Both the position numbers and the translations under genes were made by a program. This document shows, one piece after another, positions 8,601 through 15,062 of a DNA stretch of 19,511 nt. The notes under the pieces were generated by a model that saw nothing but the letters and a program-made list of their open reading frames with translations, ran no database searches and had not been told where the DNA came from. The stretch comes from Elusimicrobiota bacterium (GTDB lineage: Bacteria; Elusimicrobiota; Elusimicrobia; Elusimicrobiales; UBA9959), in NCBI GenBank assembly GCA_030639665.1, contig DAOWCC010000018.1, forward strand, positions 1 to 19,511, in the 5' to 3' direction. Position 1 is the first letter of the stretch, and every line of letters begins with the position of its first letter.

Positions 8601-9157
8601 AGATCCACTTTATCAAGCTTTCTTATGGCCTCTTCCCGCTTGGCTTTATATTTGGAAACGCCGGACGCCTCTTCAAACATCTCGCGCCTTTGTTCGGGAG
8701 TTGCCGAAAGAACGGTTTCAACTTCACCTTGGTCTATTATGGCGTAACCTTCGCTTCCGATACCGGTATCCAAAAACATTTCTCTTATATCTTTAAGCCT
8801 GCATTGCACTCTATTTATGAAATACTCCGATTCATCGGAGCGGTATATTTTTCTGGTAATGGTAATTTCTTTAAAATCGAGAGCCAATTTTCTATCGTCA
8901 TTATCAAAAGTCATATTGACTTCAGCCATGCTCTGAGCCGGTTTTTTAACCGTTCCGGAGAATATAACATCCATCATTGAAGGTAATCTTAAAGATTTCC
9001 AGGACATTTCGCCTATACACCATCTTATGGAATCCACGACATTTGATTTACCGCAGCCATTCGGGCCGATAATACAGGTTATTCCCGGCTCAAGCGGAAA
9101 CTTCATTTTATTGGAAAATGATTTAAATCCTTGCAATTCGATAGCTTTCAGATACAT
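5669..9157 (-). CDS. smc: Chromosome segregation protein SMC
   Basis: A 1162-residue SMC ATPase that, with ScpA/ScpB, loops and compacts the chromosome. Domain order is complete: N-terminal ATPase half with Walker A GPNGCGKS (31-38); coiled coil rich in E/K/L; a hinge at roughly 505-640 (GIKGTLRHLI...VDEAFGRFMDSVVCDT); a second coiled coil; and the C-terminal ATPase half with the ABC signature LSGGEK (1054-1059), Walker B FCVMDEADAALDD around 1078-1088 and a switch histidine in VITHNK. Length is typical. The start ATG has a TGAGGA Shine-Dalgarno and a promoter-like TATAAT upstream. The last roughly 20 residues are a short divergent tail. No scpA or scpB is in the window. Confidence 0.97.
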   Translation of the reverse strand: MYLKAIELQGFKSFSNKMKFPLEPGITCIIGPNGCGKSNVVDSIRWCIGEMSWKSLRLPSMMDVIFSGTVKKPAQSMAEVNMTFDNDDRKLALDFKEITITRKIYRSDESEYFINRVQCRLKDIREMFLDTGIGSEGYAIIDQGEVETVLSATPEQRREMFEEASGVSKYKAKREEAIRKLDKVDLDLGRLADSMTLINDQLKKLSNDAKRAKLQQKYKEELKSAEIAMFSSDIKKYRENIASANEKLKPINQEIGEISANITALEGESSALNITLTEKSEDERALREEIAAVKSNKVAIEGKVIGSENMIERINKQLKDLADSEDKNKNNLEGINPQLESLNERLNQAKESFTALKSEFEIIVNREKDLGVEISGISDEISKREISLGNLYQDSNKNSTEMAMTESNIAHLKDDIFSAEKELEKLKFKKSESERNALEFKEKLSTSTDTYNEKQAALLNMETEEKNFQEKIKQIEENLVQAKTDKAISESRLETVLKQGEKDSYWVGINHVLNADLQGIKGTLRHLISVRKEDAVMVDEAFGRFMDSVVCDTLENAQEAIKYLKHIGKGRCRFIVLDRLSIPETSDWDVPNAVKIMDKISCPDEYQPMVSHLLKNIYALDGSVLSSFWISGGTAEIDSNEPYWEEEGSLKEKIKSLGEAELAFTGEREELEKNIIELSAAIDIAKKDVNSKQIELEKMKSEAGRAEKDYSVNCQEITFMETEINGFQEKIKTQEEDLLTFKTQAEQLLKSQETLKNELSEQTRKKETLQENFSRLKEEIGSKRSTVANHEDNVKNLNEEIERTDDFRKHLITEKEAFALKKEELSRDVENLKNEIETSKKNLIEVMSEFAKKEVLESQVSIDITDLRNKYDGINSQVRNAKEVFSDLEKKNHEIELSVNSDRTRMDDLGRRLIDDWNITEEEAAEKYGDIEIDAERAQFLKKRLENMGPVNMTAPQEHEALITRYNFMNSQVEDLNTAKNDLKSAISRINETTRENFKNTFDKVKVHFSQIYGMLFSGGEANLMLTMPDNILETGVEIMANPPGKKPISISQLSGGEKALTALALLFSFFCVNPAPFCVMDEADAALDDANVERFVRLIKEFSKTTQFIVITHNKKTMEAADKLYGVTMEEPGISKFISVDLKKSSAFIDSSTEPAPVGVN

Positions 9158-9189
9158 TTTGTCCTCACAGGTATATTATTGAACTTTTT

Positions 9190-9218
9190 ATTATATCAAA
9201 TATATAAGATGATGATAA
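9190..9218 (-). promoter_or_regulatory. Sigma-70-like promoter of smc
   Basis: On the minus strand a perfect TATAAT (9190-9195) lies 17 nt downstream of TTATCA (9213-9218; 4 of 6 to TTGACA). This would give a leader of about 25 nt carrying the TGAGGA Shine-Dalgarno of smc. Confidence 0.5.
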
Positions 9219-9296
9219 AAAACATTAACAGTCCGCATGTCGGAGAATCTTTGAGCGTGAAATAAGGAAGCAAAACCGCGTAAAGCCCATACTTTT

Positions 9297-10631
9297 TCAA
9301 TTGGCATCAGCCGATTTAATGGCCGTAGGCTCTATTTTCTTAAATTGAATGGTTTTCATCGGTTGGATCGAGCCCAATTTTTTTTTCGCGCCTTGTTCTT
9401 CTTGCAACTGCTGAGCGCCAAATAAATTCATATTAAGCTTCGGTATGGACGACTTCTGCATAAGGTCCGCTATTTTCTTGCCTTGAATTTCATTAAAACT
9501 AGCGGTCCTGTCATACATCTCTTGTTCATTTGACAAACCCGCGCCCAAAGCGCCGCTCTGACGCGGTTTTTGATTTGAGAATGTTGATAAATTCAATTGC
9601 TCCGGCATAAAATTTTGCGTTCCTTTTAAAACGGATAAAGACGGTAGAACAAGAGCCATTAGCAATCCGAAAGACAATATGGCTATTATTAAAATTGACG
9701 ATATTTTAAAGCCGGTCACCAATAGCTTCAATCGGTGAGAATGCCGGTCATAATGATTTTTGCCGATTCGCAATAGCGTTTCATCAAGCCGCCCCGACTT
9801 TTCGGCAATTTCCACATTAAACAAATCCTCTTGAGGAATAAAGCCGGCCAAACTTTCGGAAAAAGTTTTTCCATTTGAGAACATTTTCGACATGCGGGAA
9901 AAATGACGATGGATAATGATATCATCTTGCGAAAATTGCAGCAAAATATCCATCATCGCGCTAAGCGGAACTCCGGCCTTAAGCAAAATGCCCATGGTAG
10001 TGTAAATATTATAAAGCCTGGCTTCTTTGGTGGCAAATCTAAATCCCGGAAGCAAATGTCCGGCAAGAGCGCGTATTTTGCGGCCCGGCCATGAAGCCAT
10101 AAACGCTCTGAAAATCAGCGCCGCCATAAACCCGAATAAAATAATCGGCGACCAATATTCGCGCAAATATCGCGCGATTTTATTCATCCAAACCATTTGG
10201 CCGGGAACGACGATTCCCAAAGTAATAAGCGTCCCAAAAATTATGGGAAAAACTTTAAATGAGATAAGCAAAAATAACGCTCCGGCGAAAATAACGGTGA
10301 AAGCGGGATAAATAAGCGCGCGAAAAATTTGCCTTTTGAATTTAATGCGAACCTCAAGGCAGTCGGCATATAAAGAGAGAAATTCATCGACTTTGCCGCC
10401 CGCTTCGCCGGCCCGAACAAGAGCGATAAAAACGGGAGGAAAAATCCGTTGGGCTTCCAATGCCTCATAAAGAGAACTGCCGCCGGCCACCATATTTGCC
10501 ACGCGAGCGATAAACTTTCCATGTTTTGGAGATTTGGACAGAATTTCAAAAGCCTCGTTTAGAGGAAGGCCACTGCGAGTGGCATCCGTAAGCGCGCGGC
10601 AAAAATTCATTAAATGTTCGTCAGATATCAT
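9297..10631 (-). CDS. GspF/PilC-like inner-membrane protein with C-terminal tail
   Basis: A 444-residue protein with two type II secretion F domains, the polytopic platform fold of type II secretion and type IV pilus machines. Seen: a first cytoplasmic domain (about 5-105, FCRALTDATRSGLPLNEAFEIL), hydrophobic segments at about 106-135, 161-178 and 308-332, and a second F domain in between (YTTMGILLKAGVPLSAMMDIL ... EIAEKSGRLDETL). Residues 333-444 are an extra hydrophilic tail rich in Gln, Lys, Ser and Asn, whereas family members normally end shortly after the third membrane segment. No gspE, gspD, gspG or pil gene is in the window, so it is an orphan here. Neighbours are two outer-membrane barrels upstream and smc downstream. 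The start lacks an obvious Shine-Dalgarno. Family firm; role (secretion, pilus or other) open. Confidence 0.85.
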   Translation of the reverse strand: MISDEHLMNFCRALTDATRSGLPLNEAFEILSKSPKHGKFIARVANMVAGGSSLYEALEAQRIFPPVFIALVRAGEAGGKVDEFLSLYADCLEVRIKFKRQIFRALIYPAFTVIFAGALFLLISFKVFPIIFGTLITLGIVVPGQMVWMNKIARYLREYWSPIILFGFMAALIFRAFMASWPGRKIRALAGHLLPGFRFATKEARLYNIYTTMGILLKAGVPLSAMMDILLQFSQDDIIIHRHFSRMSKMFSNGKTFSESLAGFIPQEDLFNVEIAEKSGRLDETLLRIGKNHYDRHSHRLKLLVTGFKISSILIIAILSFGLLMALVLPSLSVLKGTQNFMPEQLNLSTFSNQKPRQSGALGAGLSNEQEMYDRTASFNEIQGKKIADLMQKSSIPKLNMNLFGAQQLQEEQGAKKKLGSIQPMKTIQFKKIEPTAIKSADAN

Positions 10632-10657
10632 ATTTGTTTTTCAGCACTTCATTCAGT

Positions 10658-10761
10658 TGTTATTTTGCTTAATCTTAGCCTTAATCTTGGCCTGCCGTAA
10701 TACCTGCCGTTTTCAGTATTTTGCTTAATCTTAGCCTTAATCTTAGCCTGCCGTATTACCT
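10658..10761 (-). repeat. Nested tandem repeat: 12-bp units in two 48-bp blocks
   Basis: Read on the minus strand, block A (10761-10714) is AGGTAATACGGC, AGGCTAAGATTA, AGGCTAAGATTA, AGCAAAATACTG. After 8 bp (10713-10706), block B (10705-10658) is AGGTATTACGGC, AGGCCAAGATTA, AGGCTAAGATTA, AGCAAAATAACA. The higher-order period is 56 bp. It fills nearly the whole gap between the 400-residue barrel gene and the gspF-like gene. Confidence 0.85.
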
Positions 10762-10765
10762 GCCG

Positions 10766-11968
10766 TTAATACGAAAGCTGATAGGCCACACCCAATGAAT
10801 TGCCTATGTAGTTATAGGGCAAATATCTTTCAAACTTATTATTTGAGGAAGCGATAATTAAGGAATAACTTATTCTAACCGTGGCAATATCATTCATCTT
10901 TTTTCTAATTCCTCCGGTTAAAGTGGTAAGCGTATTGCTCTGCGTGAAAGAAGTATAATCATTATCGGCGTTTCTTGCCGATCTATCCGTATAATTCCTT
11001 CTAATCAGGCTCAAGGCTCCCGATACGGACCATTTCCCCGTTATCAAAAGGTCTAAAGGCACGGAAAGATTCAGTTCATTATAGTCATAATTTTTTCCGA
11101 CAAATTCGGGATTGGGGTCATTTAAAGACTTATATCTCATGAAATTTTGATTTGATCTGAGAAGAGAATATGAAACCGAAGGCGCCATTTCAAAAATCCA
11201 TAAAGTATGATGATAACCGAAATCCACCATCGTGGTTTTATCTTTTTGCAAAGTGTCGCCATATACTCCATTAGCTTCAATCACTTTTTGATTTTCAAAA
11301 TTTTGCAGGGTATATGTAATACCGCCAAAAAATTTATTCCAGCTTGACCTTAAAGAAACTTGCTTCAATTTTTGATCTTGAAGACCACCGGAAATTTCGG
11401 ATGACAGCCCCGCGCCCATGAATTCATTCAATAAATCGGTATAGTTGGGAAATTCAATATTTCTCTGCAAATACTCGAATGTAATTACGCCGTTTCTGTC
11501 AAAATCAAAACCATAATCCGTCGCCAGTTTAAAACCCAAAGACCCCGTATTATAGAGGCCGTTTTCCCACGCTTCATTGGCGCCGGCCCTTTTATATTCC
11601 GTGGAATATGAAATGCCCGGCCTTAGCCGAAATCTCTCATTTAACTGTCTTCTGTATTCAATATTAAAGCTATGAGCCATTGTTCTCTCGCTAAACTGTC
11701 CCGCGTCTTGAGGCTGAAAGCCGGGACCCGCGTAATTAAAATTGTATAAACCGAAAATTGAGTTTTTTTCGTCTATTTTGGACAGCAGGCCGACTTGAGT
11801 ATTTATATTGCCGCCGGTAAAAAAATCCCCCTCTGACGGAACATAGACGCCTTCCGATAAAGTCATATCAAAATACGGCGTAAATATTTTCGATTGTTCG
11901 GCCGTAGCCGCGAAAGACCCCAAACTGAAACTTAAAATTATTATTACCGACAATATTATTCTTCTCAT
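10766..11968 (-). CDS. Predicted outer-membrane beta-barrel protein, 400 aa
   Basis: No specific family is recognised. The protein starts with a clear Sec signal peptide (RRIILSVIIILSFSLGSFA, cleavage after about residue 20-22). The rest alternates polar and aromatic residues in amphipathic strands separated by Asn/Asp/Gly-rich turns (for example FGLYNFNYAG, SFNIEYRRQL, YSTEYKRAG, SYSLIIASS). It ends ..GVAYQLSY, with an aromatic C-terminal residue as in the BAM recognition signal. Size suggests a barrel of roughly 14-16 strands. The start is backed by a GGAGG Shine-Dalgarno 8-9 nt before ATG. It follows the 245-residue barrel gene by 69 nt, and the two probably belong to one transcription unit. 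Function (porin, transport partner or structural) is unknown. Confidence 0.8.
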   Translation of the reverse strand: MRRIILSVIIILSFSLGSFAATAEQSKIFTPYFDMTLSEGVYVPSEGDFFTGGNINTQVGLLSKIDEKNSIFGLYNFNYAGPGFQPQDAGQFSERTMAHSFNIEYRRQLNERFRLRPGISYSTEYKRAGANEAWENGLYNTGSLGFKLATDYGFDFDRNGVITFEYLQRNIEFPNYTDLLNEFMGAGLSSEISGGLQDQKLKQVSLRSSWNKFFGGITYTLQNFENQKVIEANGVYGDTLQKDKTTMVDFGYHHTLWIFEMAPSVSYSLLRSNQNFMRYKSLNDPNPEFVGKNYDYNELNLSVPLDLLITGKWSVSGALSLIRRNYTDRSARNADNDYTSFTQSNTLTTLTGGIRKKMNDIATVRISYSLIIASSNNKFERYLPYNYIGNSLGVAYQLSY

Positions 11969-11995
11969 TTATTGCTTCCTCCAAAGTGCTCCAGA

Positions 11996-12018
11996 CCAAG
12001 ATTAAGTTTAAGGCTAAG
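11996..12018 (+). repeat. Isolated inverted copy of the 12-bp repeat
   Basis: CCAAGATTA, a 6-bp insertion, then AGGCTAAG, closely matching the units at 10670-10693 but on the opposite strand. The two sites flank the 400-residue barrel gene in inverted orientation. Confidence 0.5.
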
Positions 12019-12037
12019 AAAAAACCTTATAAATTTT

Positions 12038-12775
12038 TTAAAAATTTAGATGCAAATTCCAAACAGGATGTATGACAAGCACGCCTTCGGGAAATATATT
12101 AAAGCCCATCTCAAAATATTTTCCGTACCAGCTTACTTTAGCGCTTACAACTTTTTCCCTAATGCCGTAATTTAACTGCATACTCCATAATTTGCCCACA
12201 GCTTTGGGATGCTCTATGCCGACGATAAAAAAGTCATCTTTAAAACCGGAATTAAAACTGGTCACATTCGTTCCCATAAAATCAACGGCTTTATTAAGTT
12301 TTAAGTCGGCGGTTAATTGCGACCGCTTATAACCCCAAAATGTTCTCATACGGGGACTTACCGAAGTACTCAAAATAAAACCCAGATAATAGCCGTTGAA
12401 CTTGGCGCTATTTATATCATCGGATTGATTGGCCGCCATCTTGGCCCAAATCATATTCCAATAACCGCCGATTAAATCCAATTGAGGAACGCCCGGAGCC
12501 ATTCTGCCTTCGGCATGAACGCGGTATTTTCCCGATAAATTGGTATAACCCATGGGAATGGTTGTCGGAAAAAGGCCGGTTTGAAAACCATAAGATTTTC
12601 CGGGAGGCAAGGGAGTCGTGCCTTCCAAATCCTGTTGAAAGTCATAAAAAAAGGCCGCGGGATTTGCCACAATCTCGCCGGCCAATTGCATGGCTTTGGA
12701 TTCAAAATCTATTCCCGCCGAAGAAATACTTGCCGCGCCGCAGATTAAAACCGCGGATAATAATATTTTTTTCAT
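12038..12775 (-). CDS. Predicted exported outer-membrane barrel protein, 245 aa
   Basis: No named family is recognised. The N-terminus MKKILLSAVLICGAASISSA is a clear Sec signal peptide. The mature part is rich in aromatic, Gly and Asn residues and in amphipathic strand patterns (YWNMIWAKMAA, YYLGFILSTSVSP, MQLNYGIREKV, AKVSWYGKYFEMGFNI) and ends in NLHLNF with a terminal Phe, as in outer-membrane barrels. Length fits a small barrel of about 8-10 strands. A GAGAGG Shine-Dalgarno lies about 10 nt before ATG. It sits between the FecR-domain gene (124 nt upstream) and the larger barrel gene (69 nt downstream), suggesting a shared envelope role. A periplasmic non-barrel protein remains possible. 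Confidence 0.7.
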   Translation of the reverse strand: MKKILLSAVLICGAASISSAGIDFESKAMQLAGEIVANPAAFFYDFQQDLEGTTPLPPGKSYGFQTGLFPTTIPMGYTNLSGKYRVHAEGRMAPGVPQLDLIGGYWNMIWAKMAANQSDDINSAKFNGYYLGFILSTSVSPRMRTFWGYKRSQLTADLKLNKAVDFMGTNVTSFNSGFKDDFFIVGIEHPKAVGKLWSMQLNYGIREKVVSAKVSWYGKYFEMGFNIFPEGVLVIHPVWNLHLNF

Positions 12776-12849
12776 TTATTAAAAACCTCTCAAATTTCTT
12801 GAATCATACAACAACTCTACTTTCTGCTCGCTGATTTCTAATCAATCTG

Positions 12850-12877
12850 ACTTCCTGCCGCCTGTAGCCTTTTGCCT
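12850..12877 (-). repeat. Heptamer tandem array (AGGCNRC, 4 units)
   Basis: Minus-strand units AGGCAAA, AGGCTAC, AGGCGGC, AGGAAGT follow each other without spacers, in the gap between the FecR-domain gene and the 245-residue barrel gene. A GCGC-TTTG-GCGC hairpin (12881-12892) lies between the array and the FecR stop codon. Same consensus as 18292-18326. Confidence 0.7.
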
Positions 12878-12880
12878 ACC

Positions 12881-12892
12881 GCGCTTTGGCGC
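12881..12892. terminator. Short GC hairpin after the FecR-domain gene
   Basis: GCGC, TTTG, GCGC form a perfect 4-bp stem 7 nt beyond the FecR-domain stop. No T-run follows on the minus strand, so termination is uncertain; it may be part of the adjacent repeat. Confidence 0.3.
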
Positions 12893-12899
12893 TGCTTCT

Positions 12900-14657
12900 T
12901 TATTCCGACAATGTGTTTAAAATGGGCAGCATTCTCTGAATGGCCGCCACACCCAAATCGGGAATAATAACAACATCTATATTTCCATAATTTGTGTCTG
13001 CAACACTAAAGTAATCAGTGTCGGAAATGGTATTCGGACTTCCATCAACACTTTTTATATACATCACAGTTTCATAGGCATGTTCTTTAAGAACAGAAAA
13101 AGGGTCTTTGCCCGAATCGGTAATATCATCCGTTTTAGTTATACCGCCGCCATTATTTATCACATAATTTTCTCTGGCATACCAAAAATGATCGGTATCC
13201 TCATAAGGTGTTCCGTCAAGATTAACGCCTCCGACTCGATATTTATCCGCTTCAAAATGATAAAGAGTGGCATCATTGGGAGAAGTCTTCTCCCAATATT
13301 CGCCGATAGGCATTTTAATGGCCCATTTAATATCCGGGCTGGTTAATGCCGATCCGCCAACTTTCTTAAGTGTTCCGTCATTTCCATTAGACTCAACATT
13401 AAAACCCGCGTTTGCTCCGGTTACATTCGAGATTAAAGCAAAATCGTCCGCATTGGCTATTCCCGTTATAAGCACATCTCTGTCCGCCGCGAGCTTATAA
13501 GAATTAATAAGTGTCATATCCGGCATAATAACTCTGGCATTATTAACCAATTCATCTCTGACTGCGTCTCTCAAATAATATTCAGCCATAAAAAATATAT
13601 TGCTTGAATCCGTTTTATTGGCAGATATAAAAGCCGCTTTATCGGCATGAACCGCGTCATTGTCAAAGAAACCCGACCACTCTTCCATTCTATCGGGCAG
13701 TCTTTTATTGAAAACCATATTCATCTGCATTAAATCCAATCTGTTTGGAATTGAAGCGTTTCCATTATAAGCAAAACCGCCATGATTAACATGCGTATAA
13801 ACCGGTCTTTTGACCAAATTAAAAAATTGCAGGGTTTGACCGTCCGGCCTCATTAATCTTTGGTCGACTCTTACCAAATTACCGTGAACATCTTTAAGGG
13901 TTCTTCCAGCTTCGATATCGGATTCTTTAACGGTATTGGTAAAACCGCTTATTTTTTTATCCGTGGCATTGACAACCCTGGCAAATTCCCTCATCTGAGT
14001 TCTGTCATTTTTCTTTTTCCGGAGCATTTTCCGCCTGTCTTTTTTATTCAAGCCCGGGTCCCAATTTTCAAGAGCTTTGCTTTCTTGCGCTTTTGTCAAA
14101 AGAGTATGTTTGCCTTGTTTTCCTTTTTCAGGAACGGATAAAACATGGCCTTGCGGTATATAAATCACTCTTTTGCCTTTATTGGGCGGAATCAAATAGG
14201 ATAATTTAACCTCGCCGTAAAGAACGGCAATTCTCATCTTTCCTTCCTCGGAAGTTGAAAGCGTAAATTCCGTGCCCCTTATGGCGCAAATAGCGGTGGG
14301 AGTTTTTACTCTGAACTTTTCCCTTTTTAATAAATGAGGAACTCTGATTTTTATACTGCCGAATAAAAGAGATATTCTGCTTGAGAAACTTTTATTCTCT
14401 TCAACTTCAAGATTGGAATTGGCCCTGAGCCAAATCTTGGTTTTATTAGGCATGCGAATAACGGCAGCGCCATTGGAACCGGTTCTGATGGTCCCGCCTT
14501 CTTTTATTATCATATTTCTTTTAACGGGTATCCAATCTTCATCATCGATTGATAAACGAACCTCAACCTTTCCGGTAAAAGCCAAAATTTTAGATCCCGC
14601 GAAAAGCATTGTGGGACATATAAGGAAAAAAGTGAAAATCAGCAATTTTTTAGTCAT
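12900..14657 (-). CDS. Secreted FecR-domain protein, 585 aa
   Basis: The protein starts with a Sec signal peptide (TKKLLIFTFFLICPTMLFA, cleavage after about Ala20). Residues about 25-180 are a FecR domain (PF04773-type): GKVEVRL, EGGTIRTGSNGAAVIRM, LRANSNLEV, LLFGSIKIRV, VKTPTAICAIRGTEF (RGTEF 127-131) and AVLYGEVKL. A strongly basic segment (KKDRRKMLRKKKNDR) follows, then about 370 residues I cannot assign, beginning with TLKDVHGNLVRVDQRLMRPDG. The reading frame stays open upstream to 14882, but I place the start at 14657: this gives the signal peptide, and a promoter-like TTGACA-N17-TAAACT ends 7 nt before the ATG, inside the upstream extension. FecR domains occur in TonB-linked sigma regulators and in free secreted proteins; there is no sigma factor or N-terminal membrane anchor here, so the second class is likelier. 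Neighbouring barrels suggest an envelope role. Confidence 0.85.
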   Translation of the reverse strand: MTKKLLIFTFFLICPTMLFAGSKILAFTGKVEVRLSIDDEDWIPVKRNMIIKEGGTIRTGSNGAAVIRMPNKTKIWLRANSNLEVEENKSFSSRISLLFGSIKIRVPHLLKREKFRVKTPTAICAIRGTEFTLSTSEEGKMRIAVLYGEVKLSYLIPPNKGKRVIYIPQGHVLSVPEKGKQGKHTLLTKAQESKALENWDPGLNKKDRRKMLRKKKNDRTQMREFARVVNATDKKISGFTNTVKESDIEAGRTLKDVHGNLVRVDQRLMRPDGQTLQFFNLVKRPVYTHVNHGGFAYNGNASIPNRLDLMQMNMVFNKRLPDRMEEWSGFFDNDAVHADKAAFISANKTDSSNIFFMAEYYLRDAVRDELVNNARVIMPDMTLINSYKLAADRDVLITGIANADDFALISNVTGANAGFNVESNGNDGTLKKVGGSALTSPDIKWAIKMPIGEYWEKTSPNDATLYHFEADKYRVGGVNLDGTPYEDTDHFWYARENYVINNGGGITKTDDITDSGKDPFSVLKEHAYETVMYIKSVDGSPNTISDTDYFSVADTNYGNIDVVIIPDLGVAAIQRMLPILNTLSE

Positions 14658-14664
14658 AATATAA

Positions 14665-14693
14665 AGTTTATCACTAGATAAGCCCCCTGTCAA
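14665..14693 (-). promoter_or_regulatory. Promoter of FecR-domain gene, leaderless arrangement
   Basis: Minus strand: perfect -35 TTGACA (14688-14693), 17-nt spacer, -10 TAAACT (14665-14670; 4 of 6), then only 7 nt to the ATG at 14657. Transcription would begin at or within a base or two of the A of the start codon, leaving no room for a Shine-Dalgarno. Confidence 0.65.
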
Positions 14694-14720
14694 CGACATA
14701 TAGGTTACATAGCAAAAAGA

Positions 14721-14753
14721 GGCCGAAAACGGGAGGCGAAAGGCCGGAAACGG
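14721..14753 (+). repeat. Imperfect direct repeat with CCG/CGG mini-hairpins
   Basis: GGCCGAAAACGG (14721-14732) and GGCCGGAAACGG (14742-14753) match at 11 of 12 positions with a 21-nt period. The second copy folds as GCCG-GAAA-CGGC with a GNRA tetraloop, the first as CCG-AAAA-CGG. Confidence 0.55.
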
Positions 14754-14930
14754 CAATATAACGGTTTTAAAGAAAATTTGAGAAGCCACAATAAAATGTG
14801 AAAGTAAAATAATGGTAACATATGAATAAGAAAGCAGCATCGCAGCAGTAAGCAAAAAACTAAGATAGGGTGGGTCGTACAATCCGTCATATGAAAAGGG
14901 TGTGGATATATCCTTTTAAAAAGCAAAGAC

Positions 14931-15062
14931 GGAAAGATGGCAGTTGTGTTTGCTAAGCAAGAGCGTTCAGAAACCGACTTGGGCTTATGGGAGGTTGAGA
15001 CACGCAGGGGCGCAGTACTAAGCGACCCCGGTCTTGCGTGTAAATACAACTGACAGATTTCC
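14931..15062 (+). ncRNA. Candidate structured leader or small RNA upstream of mltA
   Basis: Three nested pairings are visible on the plus strand. GGAAA (14931-14935) pairs with TTTCC (15058-15062). After a symmetric 5x5 internal loop, CAGTTGTGTTT (14941-14951) pairs with AAATACAACTG (15042-15052), 11 bp with one G-U. Immediately abutting it is a GC-rich hairpin: ACACGCA (15000-15006) with TGCGTGT (15035-15041), then GGGGCGC (15007-15013) with GCG-A-CCCC (15022-15029). A 48-nt strand (14952-14999) is left largely unpaired. The outermost TTTCC can alternatively pair with TGGAAA just before the mltA ATG (15058-15076), giving two exclusive folds. I do not recognise an Rfam family. It could be a cis-acting mltA leader or an independent small RNA; no promoter is evident. 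Confidence 0.4.

Noticed and set aside
9232..9246. Terminator for the gspF-like gene (TCCG/CGGA stem)
   Set aside because: Only a 4-bp stem, with the T-run about 10 nt away; too weak to call.
10658..10761. CRISPR array
   Set aside because: The units are contiguous 12-mers without unique spacers and no cas gene is present.
12031..12047. AT-only inverted repeat at the 245-residue barrel stop as a terminator
   Set aside because: The stem is made only of A-T pairs and overlaps the stop codon; probably chance in AT-rich DNA.
14822..14851. Nine-codon ATG-TAA frame as a leader peptide
   Set aside because: No ribosome site, no amino-acid bias suggesting attenuation and no adjacent terminator/antiterminator pair.
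14658..14882. N-terminal extension of the FecR-domain frame
   Set aside because: The frame is open but contains the promoter-like TTGACA/TAAACT and precedes a clean signal peptide; about 75 extra residues would bury that signal peptide.
14931..15062. 6S RNA, SRP RNA or tmRNA identity for the mltA leader
   Set aside because: The conserved sequence signatures of these RNAs are not visible, and the large one-sided unpaired strand does not match the 6S layout; left as unassigned.
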